A stretch of 64,000 nt of DNA from Aspidiotus rigidus (Eukaryota > Arthropoda > Insecta > Hemiptera > Diaspididae): contig JAVHKY010000003.1 of the NCBI GenBank assembly GCA_035079385.1, positions 13,743,501 to 13,807,500 of the forward strand, read 5' to 3'. The notes beneath the pieces are model-generated. The model was not told where the DNA came from. It saw only the letters and a list, made by a program, of their open reading frames with translations, and made no database searches. Position numbers and translations under genes: made by a program. Position 1 is the first letter of the stretch; each line of letters begins with the position of its first letter. This document shows positions 1 through 10,896 of the stretch, in pieces.

Positions 1-1640
1 ATGTTTAAAGAAATTTCGAACAGTGGTTATAATTTCTGAAAATTTCACTATGTAGTTTTTTCAAACGATAATTCGAAATAGACCGGTTGTTTATCAATAT
101 CAAAAGTCGAACAGTTTGTACTCATGCCCGAATTTTGAATACTCGGCAATTACAAATACAACTAGCTAATTGTAGGTAGTGCGATCACTAATATTTTCCG
201 GTCGAAATTTTCAAGTGACAATACAAATAGCATTTATCTCCTTGATAAGCTCTGTCACTTCCCTGTACCTACGTAAAAAGCTTCTTGTAAGCTGGCTGTT
301 GAATAATAGATTCAATGTAGAATCTTCCCTTTTCGTTCTTCAGAACTCTTCGTTCACCGGTCCAGTTTCCGACAACATCACTTTCATGAATCAAATCGAT
401 CAATTGTTTAGGCATGCATAACAACAACGTATCACTGATGACATAGGACTTGAATCCAGTCGACATCCCGTTATCGTCGTATTTCTCGAAAGTGCTGTGA
501 AACTTCTTCGTATCATTGTTCCAATAGAAATTAGTCAAATAAATTGCTCATCAAACCTGGTAAAGATAGGTTCTGTCAGGAGGGTTTGATGTATGTTTTT
601 GAAAATAGATTCATTGGGGATGGAAAGACAACATTTTGAAGTTGCGGTTTCAGAATGGATACCCATGCCCGCCATCGTTTTTGCATGAATTCTTTACCCT
701 TCACAGACAAAGATTCGGAAGTCCGAATCCCTCACCAGAAAATATTGGATAAACATTTCCCACTAATACTATCTTGAATCTGGAATTTTTTTCGTGCACT
801 TCAAAAAGTATAGATATGACAAACAAAAAACGGGATTGTAGACATTTTTAAGCAGATTGACGTTAGAGATCTTCCAGACCTGTATATCATTTGAAGTATT
901 CCAAAAGACTACGTTTTCAGCAAATGGATGATGACTAACAACGATCTAACAATAACGTTGAAAAACAAATAGTAACTAAATGGAAAGAGTGGGGTGAAGT
1001 CACTATCTCGACCCGAAATTTTTGAAATTGCTGCACAATTGCTTACCCTTTTTCACGTAGTATACGAGTAGAACTACTCGAGTATCTACAACATCTGTAG
1101 GCTTGGTACTCATACAGAATCATCCGAATAAATTAGTGTAGGGCCAGAAAGCTAAAATAGACCTACTAGAACTTTCGTAAAATACAAACTTAGCAGAACC
1201 GTAGTATAAAGTTAGTGAAAAAGTAGTGTAGTGCCTGCAAAACTCGGACTCACGGATTTCCAGATCATATCGAGGGTTCCTAAGAAATTTTCGAATTTGA
1301 CCACAAGGTGAGGGGGGACAACTCGGACTAGCAGATTCTTAATAAGGGAGGCTGGCTTGGGATAAACATAGAAAATGTCTCAAATATCAGATTTATAGGT
1401 GTGCGAGTATAATTTATATAGGCGACTGCTGCCGTATGGACAGTTAACTATCGGTAAGGTTCTCGCTCTGGTCGATTGCCTTCCCCTTTTTTAGCCTAGT
1501 TAAATTGTAGTTTACTACATGTCAAACTAGCTAGATCACGAGCTTTCTCTCCCACACAAACACACACACCCACATTTGTAAATACTGTACATAGCACGTG
1601 GTAAGTTTTAGTCTAACAGTATACACTGTAACGTATATAT
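1..1640 (-). repeat. Inverted partial array unit (unit X): fragment plus flank
   Basis: Reverse complement of the first part of unit A (23473-25113). It holds the flavoprotein fragment at 269-538. From 539 to 1640 I see only non-coding flank that recurs at 23530-24570, 35820-36850 and 43430-44390. That flank includes a small hairpin around the ACTCGAGTAG sequence near 1075 and a GT-rich stretch near 1560. Confidence 0.85.
269..538 (-). pseudogene. Flavoprotein gene fragment, unit X
   Basis: An open stretch whose roughly 85 codons match the middle of the full-length flavin oxidase (from the TEFYWNNDT region to the QQPAYK region). It lacks the FAD-binding N-terminus and the C-terminal motif, so it cannot be a functional oxidase. 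Homology ends abruptly at both sides: after QQPAYK it runs into an unrelated KLFT and a stop. It has no ATG at its start. It resembles the unit C gene (NEKGRFYIES, KQ.IDLIHE) more than the other copies. The mirror copy is at 24576-24845. Confidence 0.85.
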
Positions 1641-3343
1641 GTTACGCCGAATCCGTGAAATTGCTTGTAACCCTAATAAATTGCCGGAGCGCCTGCCCCC
1701 TCACGAATACAACCTAACATACACCAAAGAGCCACTTACGTCAGTCCGATCTTGAAAAATCTCTCTGCTGAGCCAACTCCGCCTTTTCATTGAACTTCCT
1801 GTAAAAGGTTTTTAAAACTCGTTCGAGTATACCTGCAACATACGCCTACACGACCTACCTAACATGCGGTCACGCACGACCTTTGCCATAGACTGTGCCT
1901 TCAAACCTTACGGGGAATTGACCAGACCTTCACTTATTCTCTCGTCTTGACACCAACAGAGGGCCTTGCCCCAGTTGTCACACTGGTAGAACTTTCTGAT
2001 CATTTCCCCTTCACTAACTATGTAATGTCGAGTCCCCATCAGCCGCCCAATAGCAGCCTGATGGCTACAGGTTCAGCAACTCTACGATTGCCCCGCAGTG
2101 TCCACATTAGTGGGGCAGGACCGAGTCCACTACCACCTTATCTGGGGCGGCCGACCCCAGCCTCGGATTTGTGCGACAAGGCCCCTGGCACCTAACTCAG
2201 CCGGTACCCCTTAACCTGACTAGCCGATGCCAATCACCACACAAGCCCCATTACAAGAGACTCTGTGAGGACGCCCCGTCCCTGCCATGAAGTCCATCTC
2301 ATGGCCTTTTGACCTCAAGGGTCCCAGCCCCTGCTCGGGCTTCCACTGGAGGATGCAGCTCCAGTGCTCATCAGGAGAACAGACTGTTCCCCTGACCACC
2401 GACAAGACTCGCATTACCTATTCTACCCTTAGGTCAGCTCAGTCCATCGGCTACCTCGGGTCTCGGCTAACTATCCAGGTCCTCTCCTTAACAGCCACTC
2501 CAGGGCCGCCCTGAACCGACGATAAGCCTTCCCACCGTCGTCACCTAGGACACCAGACGTCAGCAAACAATACAGCAGTAGACCACCTTGAGTCATACTC
2601 AGTGTTAACCACAAATCCTATTTATCACCCACCTCTACTGATTCCTTCTCCTGTGCGTGCCGCAAGACATAACACTAACGTAATCTTATAATGAAGTATC
2701 CCTAACTGATAGCAGACGAATGTAAATTACAAATATACTCAGTGAACCACTCACCAATACAATATCAAGCTCGATATGTATAGTATCTAGAATAAGAGTT
2801 CAAATACACCCACAATCACTACCGATAACCACGGACAATCCGACAAAACACAGAAATAGAGCAACCGAAATAGATCAACGCTCGATACGAGTAATTCGAT
2901 GAACGACTACAATTCCGCCGAACTGATTTACTATTAAGCAGAGTAGTTTGAAACCTACCCTTGTCGATCGCGCTTAGTTTCGTCCGGTCGCGTCCCTGGA
3001 CCCGGCTACCCGCGCCAGCCCATTTCTTATAATCCGGTAAAGGATTTTTTCTACATGCGTTAAAGATCGTTGACTGTAGAACGACACAATCATCGTTCAA
3101 TTACAATGGTAAACGTCGAAAGTGCAGACAGCTCGTCTAAACCTAGGCACATGTGTTTGTTGTAAAACCTTTCCTTCCTTTCTTTCAAGAACAAGAAATC
3201 ACGCAACTATTTATAGATGTTCTCTTCACACGGACGTGACTGATGAACATCTAATAATCTTAGTAGTTTCCAATACATGCTACAGTTTTAAACAGCCGTA
3301 CATTTACTCACCGAAAAATATATACAGTATTTACATGCTGAGT

Positions 3344-3446
3344 TTACAAAATCGGCAGAAATTTTGCCGAATTTATAAAATCGGCAAAAAATTCTGCTGG
3401 TTTTATAAAATTGGCAGACAGTTGCCGATTTTATAAAATCAGCAAC
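3344..3446. repeat. Palindromic AATCGGCA repeat array (internal), left arm
   Basis: Tandem-like alternation of TTTTATAAAATCGGCA and its reverse complement, roughly one palindrome every 30 bp, with small differences between copies. The same motif recurs close to the right TIR at 3983-4072. The arrangement resembles subterminal transposase-binding repeats (inference). Confidence 0.7.
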
Positions 3447-3982
3447 TGAAATATTGTAATTGAATGTGAGTCTACGTATAATATTCCAGGGTTACCGAAA
3501 GTGCTCGTGTCGCATAAATTGTACCTCCAAAAGATGTGCTTGTCACAAGCAGGGATTGGGATGCAATTCGGGCTGCCATCCGGGGCGTACATGTCAAAAT
3601 CACGAGGGTTGATTGTTTTTTTCTCTTTGACTTCGATGATGACGAAGATTAAATTATTCATTTCTTCGATATGACGATGATCAACTTTTTCTTTGAATTT
3701 TTCCATCCGTAACATGTTATTCTGATTATTTGTTCTGCAAAATTTATTTCATGACTGGAATCTTTTCAATCATAATTTTCTCCTTTCTTAATATTGGAGA
3801 TATTATTGTGATTATTTGCTCTACAAAAGGTATTTTATTTGTGCATATCATTATTTCACCATGGACGAGTAATAAAACGTTACCTATCATGATTAATTAA
3901 CGTTAATTTGCTTCAGATGTGTTCAGAATATAAATTGGTTTGCAAAAATTCTCAACGTTTATCATCTAGGTACTTCAGATCA

Positions 3983-4072
3983 AGTAGAACTTGTTGCCGA
4001 TTTTCATAAATTAAGCAAGCGGTTACCGATTTCATGAATTCGGCAAAATTTGTTGCCGATTTTAATTTCACG
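3983..4072. repeat. Subterminal AATCGGCA repeat array, left arm
   Basis: Four or so degenerate TTGCCGATTT / AATCGGCA half-sites immediately inside the right TIR of the 1641-4085 element. They match the array at 3344-3446. Confidence 0.65.
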
Positions 4073-4200
4073 GATTCGGCGTAACATATATTTGAGAACA
4101 GCGAGAACCTCATCGAACTATTTAACGCTGGTGCTACACACATGACAAGATTTCAGAAAGCGAGCCAATATAATTTTTGTGATACAATGCTGTGACAAAG

Positions 4201-6108
4201 GGTTCCCTATTGATTTGGCGCGGACGATTTGTCGCGGACAATTCGACGCCAAGATTACTTTGACGCGGACGATTCGGCGCGGTCGATTTGGCGCTAAAGA
4301 CGCCAAGAAATGAAGCAAATTGAACAGAAAACAAATTATTACAAATTTTAATGCAATAATAGAATAAATTACAAATGATGAGCCAATGCTCTCAAATACT
4401 CAATGTATGATCTATTTTCATAGTCTTGGACAACAGCACGAATTCTTTCACCACAGAGTACATACTTTGGCTTCTTGAGGGGGGAGGAGCGCCTTGTTCA
4501 GCCTTCGTGTATTCGACGTCACGTAGGAGCTGACTCTTGCGTAAGGTACTTATGAATGCCCAAATTGTCGGATGGCTGCAATTGAACTCACCCTGCAGCT
4601 TGTGGTGCGCCGCTTCTGCACGGTTATTTGTACGAGAATCGCCGTCCAGCGTCCTCTGATAGACATTCCACCAAGTTCTGTCGAAACGCGGTTTCTTCCT
4701 ACCACGCCTTGCGTGGCGCCCGATGTAATTATCCTCTATGTAATTCAAAATGGGCTCTAAGTCTGAAACCACGTACTCCGCGAGTTCGTCAAAAGCATCA
4801 GCAACATTTTCTGGAGGGACAAAGGCCAGAGCTATTATCATTCTTGAATGAAGATTAAAATTCACATCGTTCTCATACAGCGTCTGTAGATGAGCTGCTC
4901 GTACATGTTTTTGTACGTTCTGTGAAAAATGAAACAAATAGCCGGCAATAGTACTCCATGGAAAAAGGGAACGCACTTCCTTTATTACAGTCATCTCGTA
5001 GTCGCACGAAAATAAACGATGTGAATTTTCTACACCTATGGACCGAATAGCTGCGAACATTTTCCGGTATGTAGCACTCGTTTTATTTGGTAGAAGTGCA
5101 TAGAATAGAGGGTGACACATACCAAATCTTTCACCAAAAATGACAAACAGTTGGTAAAACAACTTAGGAGTTATATCAAATGTACCGTCGCCGTACCAAA
5201 CATCGCACGCACTCAAGACATCCTTTGCTCGCGGTCTGCCGGAAATAAGAACTCTATCTTCCGAAGGTCCGGAATCGTACATAATAAAATTATCTGTCAG
5301 CCCAGGTGATGGGCAGTACTTCGTGTAATCGTCAGGAATAACAAGCTCTGAAAGCTTCGTCGGGTTTGGAGGAGCTTTACGTAGTGTTCTTCGCTTGCGG
5401 CGAACTCGTTGTTTCATAGCTGGAACAGTAGGAAGAGCTCCTTGCGACGCCTCACTCACGGCTCCTAGTTCGCTGGTAATGACCGATGTTGTCGACTCCT
5501 CCGTCTCTGCAGCTCGCCGCTTCATAGCACCAACCGCGCGAAACGCTTCCACCTTGCAGGGATTTGCCTGATGAGTATGAATACTTTTCTCCCACGTAAT
5601 AGCTCCATTCTTTTCGTGAAGACGTGCTTTGCACGAATTCTTAAATTCGCAGCGCCAAAAACGTGTAATTTCATCGGTATTGAATTTGTCGAATACAAAG
5701 AGGAATCCTCGGTAACTTAATTTCTCCCAACCTCTTTCCGATACCAGCTCCATATTGTTGAACAAAATTTGAAGAAATTTTTTGAACTACGACTAAAATA
5801 AAATTCACAATGCACAAGAACTGACAACAAAAACGGACGACACAATCAATCTCAACATCAACCAGAACTGAACAAATACTGTCTCATTACTTCCTATGTC
5901 TATCAACAAAGCGGTTATCTATAAAACCTAACATCAAGTTCAATCAAGCACATTACACTCATTCTTGTAACCCTTTGAACGCCGCGTCATAAGAATTGCA
6001 GCTCATTAAACTTGCAGGAACTCATTAAAAATTTCTTCCGCGCCAAACTGAATACGGCGCCAAATTCAGTCGCGTGCCAAATGGTCCGCGCCAAATGGAG
6101 CGGGCACG
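4201..6108 (-). mobile_element. MULE DNA transposon, left arm copy
   Basis: A 1908-bp element. The 9-bp target-site duplication GTGACAAAG is at 4192-4200 and 6109-6117. The ends are imperfect terminal inverted repeats sharing ATTTGGCGCGGAC, followed inward by arrays of GGCGCGGACGATT-like subterminal repeats (4216-4310 and about 6036-6105). It contains one transposase gene on the minus strand. A 9-bp duplication is typical of Mutator-like elements. The identical TSD flanks the mirror copy at 19874-21781, so insertion predates the arm duplication. Confidence 0.92.
4392..5753 (-). CDS. MULE transposase with FLYWCH zinc finger
   Basis: Encodes about 453 residues from the ATG at 5753; the upstream in-frame extension has no ATG. 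Residues about 10-61 form a FLYWCH-type zinc finger (LSYRGFLFVF, W33, C35, C41, H59, H61). A basic segment (RVRRKRRTLRK, about 116-126) may be a nuclear signal. The MULE domain follows: D189 in YGDGTFD, D251 in SCDYEMTV and E380 in NNRAEAAHHKL are the probable DDE catalytic triad, with GYLFHFSQ between the last two. The frame is intact, so it may still be active. It lies alone between the subterminal repeats of its transposon. It is nuclear and would cut and join DNA at the element ends (family knowledge). Confidence 0.93.
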   Translation of the reverse strand: MELVSERGWEKLSYRGFLFVFDKFNTDEITRFWRCEFKNSCKARLHEKNGAITWEKSIHTHQANPCKVEAFRAVGAMKRRAAETEESTTSVITSELGAVSEASQGALPTVPAMKQRVRRKRRTLRKAPPNPTKLSELVIPDDYTKYCPSPGLTDNFIMYDSGPSEDRVLISGRPRAKDVLSACDVWYGDGTFDITPKLFYQLFVIFGERFGMCHPLFYALLPNKTSATYRKMFAAIRSIGVENSHRLFSCDYEMTVIKEVRSLFPWSTIAGYLFHFSQNVQKHVRAAHLQTLYENDVNFNLHSRMIIALAFVPPENVADAFDELAEYVVSDLEPILNYIEDNYIGRHARRGRKKPRFDRTWWNVYQRTLDGDSRTNNRAEAAHHKLQGEFNCSHPTIWAFISTLRKSQLLRDVEYTKAEQGAPPPSRSQSMYSVVKEFVLLSKTMKIDHTLSI

Positions 6109-6117
6109 GTGACAAAG

Positions 6118-7474
6118 AGTCTCGAAAACCAGAACGGAAAGAAAGGCGTAAGATACACTGGGCTCAGGTAGATGAGAGCCTGTTGCAGTTTTGTCATTTC
6201 CTATTGTATTCGATGCTATTCTCGACATCTCTGCAGCTAATGAACATTAATACGTGTATAAAAAAATCAAGATCTGGACAACGTCCGAAGCGAGCCGTGG
6301 GTGTCCAGGGTGATGTCCGACACACTTTACAAGGGTGGTGGATGTTTAGCTGTTCCTAATAATACGATGGTCTCGTCTTATTTGTACCTTGTAGTCGTGG
6401 GCTGTCTCTAGATATTGCTTTCTCTGTTAGGACGTACTATTCGGTGGAGTATAATATTTTTGGTGGTGTGTAGTATTTTCGTGAGTTATATTTTTGCGCG
6501 AGCTCAAACTTAATCTGGTACCCTGTACAAAATACGTATTTATTGGTGAGTTGGTTCACTGAGCATCATTCTTTTATCGTTATAATATTTAGATCTAGGT
6601 ACGAGTAGGGTACGATAACTATATTCATAGTTGCTACTTAACTGTAGAGAGTTTAAGTTGATTAATTATCGTGGATGGCTAGTTAGGGAAGAGTCGATCT
6701 CCCGTTGAGGAGGTTAAAGTGACCAAAGGACTGGTCAGGCTGTTGAGACGGCTGTAGTTGGCTTTTCTTATTGAGGACGCACAAGTCCATCAGGGTCGTT
6801 TGTATAAATGGACTGATTGTGATGTTGACGGTATTTGAGTACAGATCGCCGGATGAGGCAGTACTTCAAATGGTTATAAATACAGATCACCGACGAGGTA
6901 GTGTTCGAGTGCAGATCGCCGACCGAGGCAGTACTTTGTTTTGTGCATGGTTGAATGTAACGTTGGTTAAATTAAGGCCACGTCTGGTGGAAGTTTTGGC
7001 ATTAGATAAGGCGCTACCGGATTAATTAGATGGTAGTTGACGCTTTGGGTCAGCTACATGTATAGTGTCGGGGGTCTGGCTCACAAATCGTTGGTAGAGG
7101 CCGGCCAACCTCTGCCTTCGTGGTAGTGGGAGGATCCTGCCTTGGAGCGCACTTGTGCGGAAAATGGACATAAAGAAGAGAGACACGTTGGTGGTAGAAT
7201 CTTCTTGTGATTATCATTGGTTGGATCTGAGCTTTGTTTGACCACCAACACTGTCGCTAGAGTTTTTGCGGATTCTACACGTCATATAGTTTAGACTAGT
7301 TTATTCTTAGCGATGGGAGTAGTGCTCAACCATTTTTAATTTTACAGGGATCGTTTATGATGTAATGAACCAATCAGTCACCATCAGCGCAGGTAATTAG
7401 AATTCAAAGGTGTCGTAAGATAAGTCAGTTTAGTCGTCGAATGTTTAGATTCTGTTCTATTATTGTATTGTCTC
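6118..7474. other. Unassigned sequence between MULE and unit D
   Basis: A 1.36-kb stretch found only here and as mirror 18508-19864. I see no gene. The longest open frame (6771-7025 +, 84 codons) lacks an ATG and spans an imperfect threefold repeat of CAGATCGCCGACGAGGCAGT-like sequence (about 6839-6938). The GTTGGTGG-flanked stretch around 7180-7250 has the look of retroelement terminal sequence, but this is not established. Confidence 0.4.
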
Positions 7475-8365
7475 GAGTATTCACAATTCGGGCATGAGTA
7501 CAAACTGTTCGACTTTCGATATTGATAAACTACCGGTCTATTTCGAATTGTCGTTTGAAAAAACTACATAGTGAAATTTTCAGAAATTAAAACCACTGTT
7601 CGAAATTTTTTTAAACATGACAAAAGTACGATGGCGAGTACGCCAATAAAATCAGTGGATTATTGTAACGAAATACGTCTTAAATTTTAGACGAAGACTA
7701 GATTCGGCGGTTCCTGCACTTCAATTTTTTCATCCAATCCAAGGGAATATCGTTTATCCTTTTTGAAAATCGTGTCAGCAACCGACAACGACAGAAGGCA
7801 TACGTCCTTCAGATGATAGTGAGATGATATTGATTTTATCATCTTGAGAGGAGAGGCGAGATGTAGGTTTGTAAACTCTTTAGTGACCATTGCGGTTACG
7901 CCGAAGCCATTCTTCGGGGGTATGTTTCTGTAGGATGGTGAAAAGTATGAGAGAGCAAATTTATATTTATCCTACTTTACAATCTGTCTCAACTCCACAG
8001 TAGGAAGCGATGATTTTACAAGACCGTCCACATTTTTTAGTCGAAGCAGCCGATTCCAGATTTATCTCTGGACGAACTATCCGTGAGGTCACTCGAAAGC
8101 AAATAGCTTGTAGCTAAATTCCTTAGGGCTTCTTTGATCACACAAGTAGGGCTGTGGGGCCGGTATGCGTTACTTGATTCGAAGACAACGCAACGTTACC
8201 CGGCGACGTGCTGACTTTCACGCGGTCTCGAGAGAACCAGTCTCTCCCCATCCAATATGTATCATCACATACACCTAGGTCTGATCAGATTTGAGTGTTT
8301 GGTGCTAACGAGGTGGGATCTCTCTCTTATCAACAACGTCATTTAGGGCGAGCAGAAAACTTATT

Positions 8366-8530
8366 TTATGTGACATTTCTCAGTTTCGATAATCGATTTC
8401 GTTGATGCATTTCGATTGTAAGACGTAAGCGATTAAGATTCGTTATAGGGGGACGTCGGAATTCTTCTAAGGCTTCGTATACCTGCTCGTATTGGATCTG
8501 TTCTATCATAAGCTCAAAGTAAATACTCAT
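8366..8530 (-). CDS. 54-codon conserved small ORF, unit D
   Basis: Starts MSIYFELMIEQIQ and runs 54 codons from an ATG at 8530. The same start, length and stop are kept in units E, B and C; unit A reads on to 72 codons because of a small deletion at the end. It lies on the same strand as the flavoprotein gene, about 0.3 kb beyond its stop, after the poly(A) signals. A consensus-like 3' splice site (TTGTAATTTCAG) ends about 25 bp upstream of the ATG, so it could be an exon rather than a free ORF. The charged, Arg-rich second half (LNRLRLKIEMHQRNRLSKL) looks helical. Function unknown. Confidence 0.4.
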   Translation of the reverse strand: MSIYFELMIEQIQYEQVYEALEEFRRPPITNLNRLRLTIEMHQRNRLSKLRNVT

Positions 8531-8830
8531 TGAAATGAATTAGGTAGTTTTTCTGAAATTACAATATTACCTTCGTTTTCTCATGGAGTCTCTCCACATG
8601 ATTAAACATTAGAAATGATACAACAAAAATAATTTGCACAAATTTTTATTGATCAGCGTACAAATCAGTATACGAAATTCTTAATAAAAAATGTCTAAAA
8701 CTAGAATTAAAGTTTATTCTACAGCTCAAGTCAATAAATAAAATATGAATAATACAAGTAATATCTCTATACATTTACGACAATAAAAGAATAATTTTCC
8801 GAAAGGTATGAAGTGAGACATTGCTTTTAC

Positions 8831-10609
8831 TTATTTGCCGGGAGGGCGGCAGATTAACGTATAGTTTGTGAAATCTGTAATCGCTGGCAATTCGAACTTA
8901 TCGATCAGAATCGATTCAGCTGTGTCAAGAGCACCTTCAACCCATCCTTGTATATTCGAGTATGCTGATCCAGCGACATAGATCGGCACTCCAAATTGCT
9001 CGCCTGGCCGTGTCATGTAGTATTGGGCGTCTCGGATCTTGTAATGAGATTTCCAAGTATGATATCCAGCGCCATACGGATTGAGTTCCCAATTCATGAA
9101 GAAACCAGATTCAGGCTCCGGGGCAAGCATTTCGGTGCTGTTAAAATGCACCAAACTCAGTTGCTTCCGTACTACGTCCAACATAGTCTGCGGTACAGGG
9201 ATTCCATCAAGTAATGGTTTGAAATCTTCGGAGGTAGGTTTCGTCGCGTTTTCAGCTGGTGTCTGTTCCAACACTCTCCAGAACCACGGGAATTCCGTAT
9301 CGTCGTAACTCGCCAAAATACCATAATACGATTCCGAACCCAGCGAATTATCTCCCATGTAATAAATTTGCCGTAGAGGAAGATCGGTTATTGTAGGGCC
9401 GTAGTTGAAACAACCAGTTTTAGCCGACACGAAATTATGTCTTTTGAGGTTGGGCGGAAACGGAACGTTCAACCACCACTGTTTCTTGTATAGAAGACCG
9501 ATTTTGTAAGCTGGCTGTTGAATAATAGATTCAATGTAGAATCTTCCCTTTTTATTCTTCAGAACTCTTCGTTCACCAGTCCAGTTTCCGACAACTTCTC
9601 CTTCATAAATCAAATCGATCGAATGTTTAGGCATGCATAACAACAACGTATCACTGATGACATAGGACTTGAATCCAGTTGATATTCCGTTAGCGTCATA
9701 TTTCTCGAAAGTGCTGTGAAACTTCGATGTATCATTGTTCCAATAGAATTCCGTCAATCTTTGACCATACCAAACTGGAACCTTTTGTTTCTTGATTTCT
9801 TCCAACAGCCTCTCGAATAAGGAAGAGTACCCATTATTGAGAGTCTTGAAATCAACCGGGTGGCTGAACTCATCATTTTTGAAAATTCCTATAGCCGCAT
9901 TTTGATTAATTACGTTCGATGTGTAACCTCCAGCGTCTCCAAGGTAATGAAATGCTTCGCTACCGAGTTGATCCAGCATCAGATTCCAATAACCAATGTT
10001 TCCAACGACATCTCCCGGTTTGAAGATTGAACTGTTGAAGTTTTTCGGCAGGACACCAGTGTCGAAAAAGTCGCACCACTCATCGGTCGTAGTGAGTAAC
10101 TTTTTGTCCAGAACTCTTTCCTTGATCATGTTGAACAGTGCGGATGGCGGCGTTTTACGATACTGCGGCACATGGGTATCGTACGGTACACCATGATCCT
10201 CGATTGAATCGTTGTAGAAGTGTTTTCCTCGCAGGTAGTAGAGACGATCATCTGTCATTGGAAAATCCGTGACGTTCTTCTGTAAATCGAATCTAGTGAG
10301 GAGCTGTTGCACAATGATGTGCTCTTTGGTAAATCGCATTCCACCGAGTTCCAAATGCTGCCCTTGAGGAAACGTTTTGGTGAAGATCCGTCCTCCGATA
10401 CGAACTGGAGACCATTCGTAGACCGCCGTTGTTTCATTCGGTCGACCATCCGGAGACGACAATCGCCATGCAGTATACAACCCAGAGGGTCCGCCGCCGA
10501 CTACCAGGTTATTAACGTAAGTGATCTCCTCCTCCGCCACCGCATAATGAATCAAGAACGCAACGATCACAAAATAACGTAACATTGCACGAATATCACG
10601 AGTCGACAT
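8831..10609 (-). CDS. Secreted FAD-dependent amine/L-amino-acid oxidase-like protein, copy D
   Basis: 592 residues from the ATG at 10609, chosen because it lies just downstream of the TATA/initiator and starts a signal peptide (core RYFVIVAFLIHYAVA, residues about 9-25, cleavage near A25). The mature protein opens with the dinucleotide-binding motif VVGGGPSG (36-43), then the acidic ribose-binding E65 and GGR (72-74), and ELGGMRF (87-93), typical of flavin amine oxidases. The C-terminal FAD-binding motif is AGSAYSNIQGWVEGALDTAE (about 546-565). Many N-glycosylation sequons (NET, NVT, NDS, NSS, NWT, NAT, NST, NYT) fit an extracellular enzyme. The family oxidises amines or amino acids to imines, releasing H2O2 (family knowledge); the substrate is unknown. 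Uninterrupted by introns. Poly(A) signals lie on the minus strand at 8713-8718 and 8645-8650. Confidence 0.9.
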   Translation of the reverse strand: MSTRDIRAMLRYFVIVAFLIHYAVAEEEITYVNNLVVGGGPSGLYTAWRLSSPDGRPNETTAVYEWSPVRIGGRIFTKTFPQGQHLELGGMRFTKEHIIVQQLLTRFDLQKNVTDFPMTDDRLYYLRGKHFYNDSIEDHGVPYDTHVPQYRKTPPSALFNMIKERVLDKKLLTTTDEWCDFFDTGVLPKNFNSSIFKPGDVVGNIGYWNLMLDQLGSEAFHYLGDAGGYTSNVINQNAAIGIFKNDEFSHPVDFKTLNNGYSSLFERLLEEIKKQKVPVWYGQRLTEFYWNNDTSKFHSTFEKYDANGISTGFKSYVISDTLLLCMPKHSIDLIYEGEVVGNWTGERRVLKNKKGRFYIESIIQQPAYKIGLLYKKQWWLNVPFPPNLKRHNFVSAKTGCFNYGPTITDLPLRQIYYMGDNSLGSESYYGILASYDDTEFPWFWRVLEQTPAENATKPTSEDFKPLLDGIPVPQTMLDVVRKQLSLVHFNSTEMLAPEPESGFFMNWELNPYGAGYHTWKSHYKIRDAQYYMTRPGEQFGVPIYVAGSAYSNIQGWVEGALDTAESILIDKFELPAITDFTNYTLICRPPGK

Positions 10610-10689
10610 CACGACTATAGGAGAATATGATTTTCGCAACAGAAAGACAGAAAGGAAACCCCTTCTGAAGAACGCACGTTTTTTACTAG

Positions 10690-10756
10690 AACTTCTTCTA
10701 GAAGAAACAATTGCGTTAACTGTTGGATATACGAGCTTTTGCTCGCGCTTATATAC
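10690..10756 (-). promoter_or_regulatory. Core promoter and HSE-like palindrome of copy D
   Basis: The minus strand has TATATAAG (10749-10756), followed about 31 nt later by TCAACAGTT-type initiator sequence (here CCAACAGTT). The 14-bp palindrome TTCTTCTAGAAGAA (10693-10706) then lies in the predicted 5'UTR. TTCnnGAA is the heat-shock-factor half-site pair; whether it works is unknown. Confidence 0.65.
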
Positions 10757-10896
10757 CCTAAAAAAGCGTGCAAATCCCCGCCAAATACATTAAACGCGTA
10801 AACAGAAATCATACGATGATGAAATTATCCAATCAAAAGAAAGAGATAAAGGTTAGCTCACTTACCTCCTTTCGAACGTTTCCGTTAATCATGAAT

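Larger units (their letters stand above)
1641..4085. mobile_element. Non-autonomous TIR DNA transposon, long copy
   Basis: Bounded by terminal inverted repeats starting GTTACGCCGAATCCGTGAAA at 1641 and its reverse complement ending at 4085, flanked on both sides by ATATAT (possible target-site duplication, but AT-repeat context makes the exact boundary uncertain). I see no transposase. It carries two arrays of short palindromic AATCGGCA/TGCCGATT repeats (about 3344-3446 and 3983-4072). The mirror copy at 21897-23473 is 868 bp shorter; the extra segment here lies at about 2147-3043 and is GC-richer than the surroundings. Superfamily not recognised. Confidence 0.75.

Noticed and set aside
1947..2195. 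82-codon ORF in the long TIR element
   Set aside because: Composition fits GC-rich non-coding sequence, and it changes reading at the arm-specific segment in the mirror copy.
3344..3446. CRISPR-like regular repeat array
   Set aside because: Repeats are palindromic, degenerate and without distinct spacers, and lie in a eukaryotic transposon.
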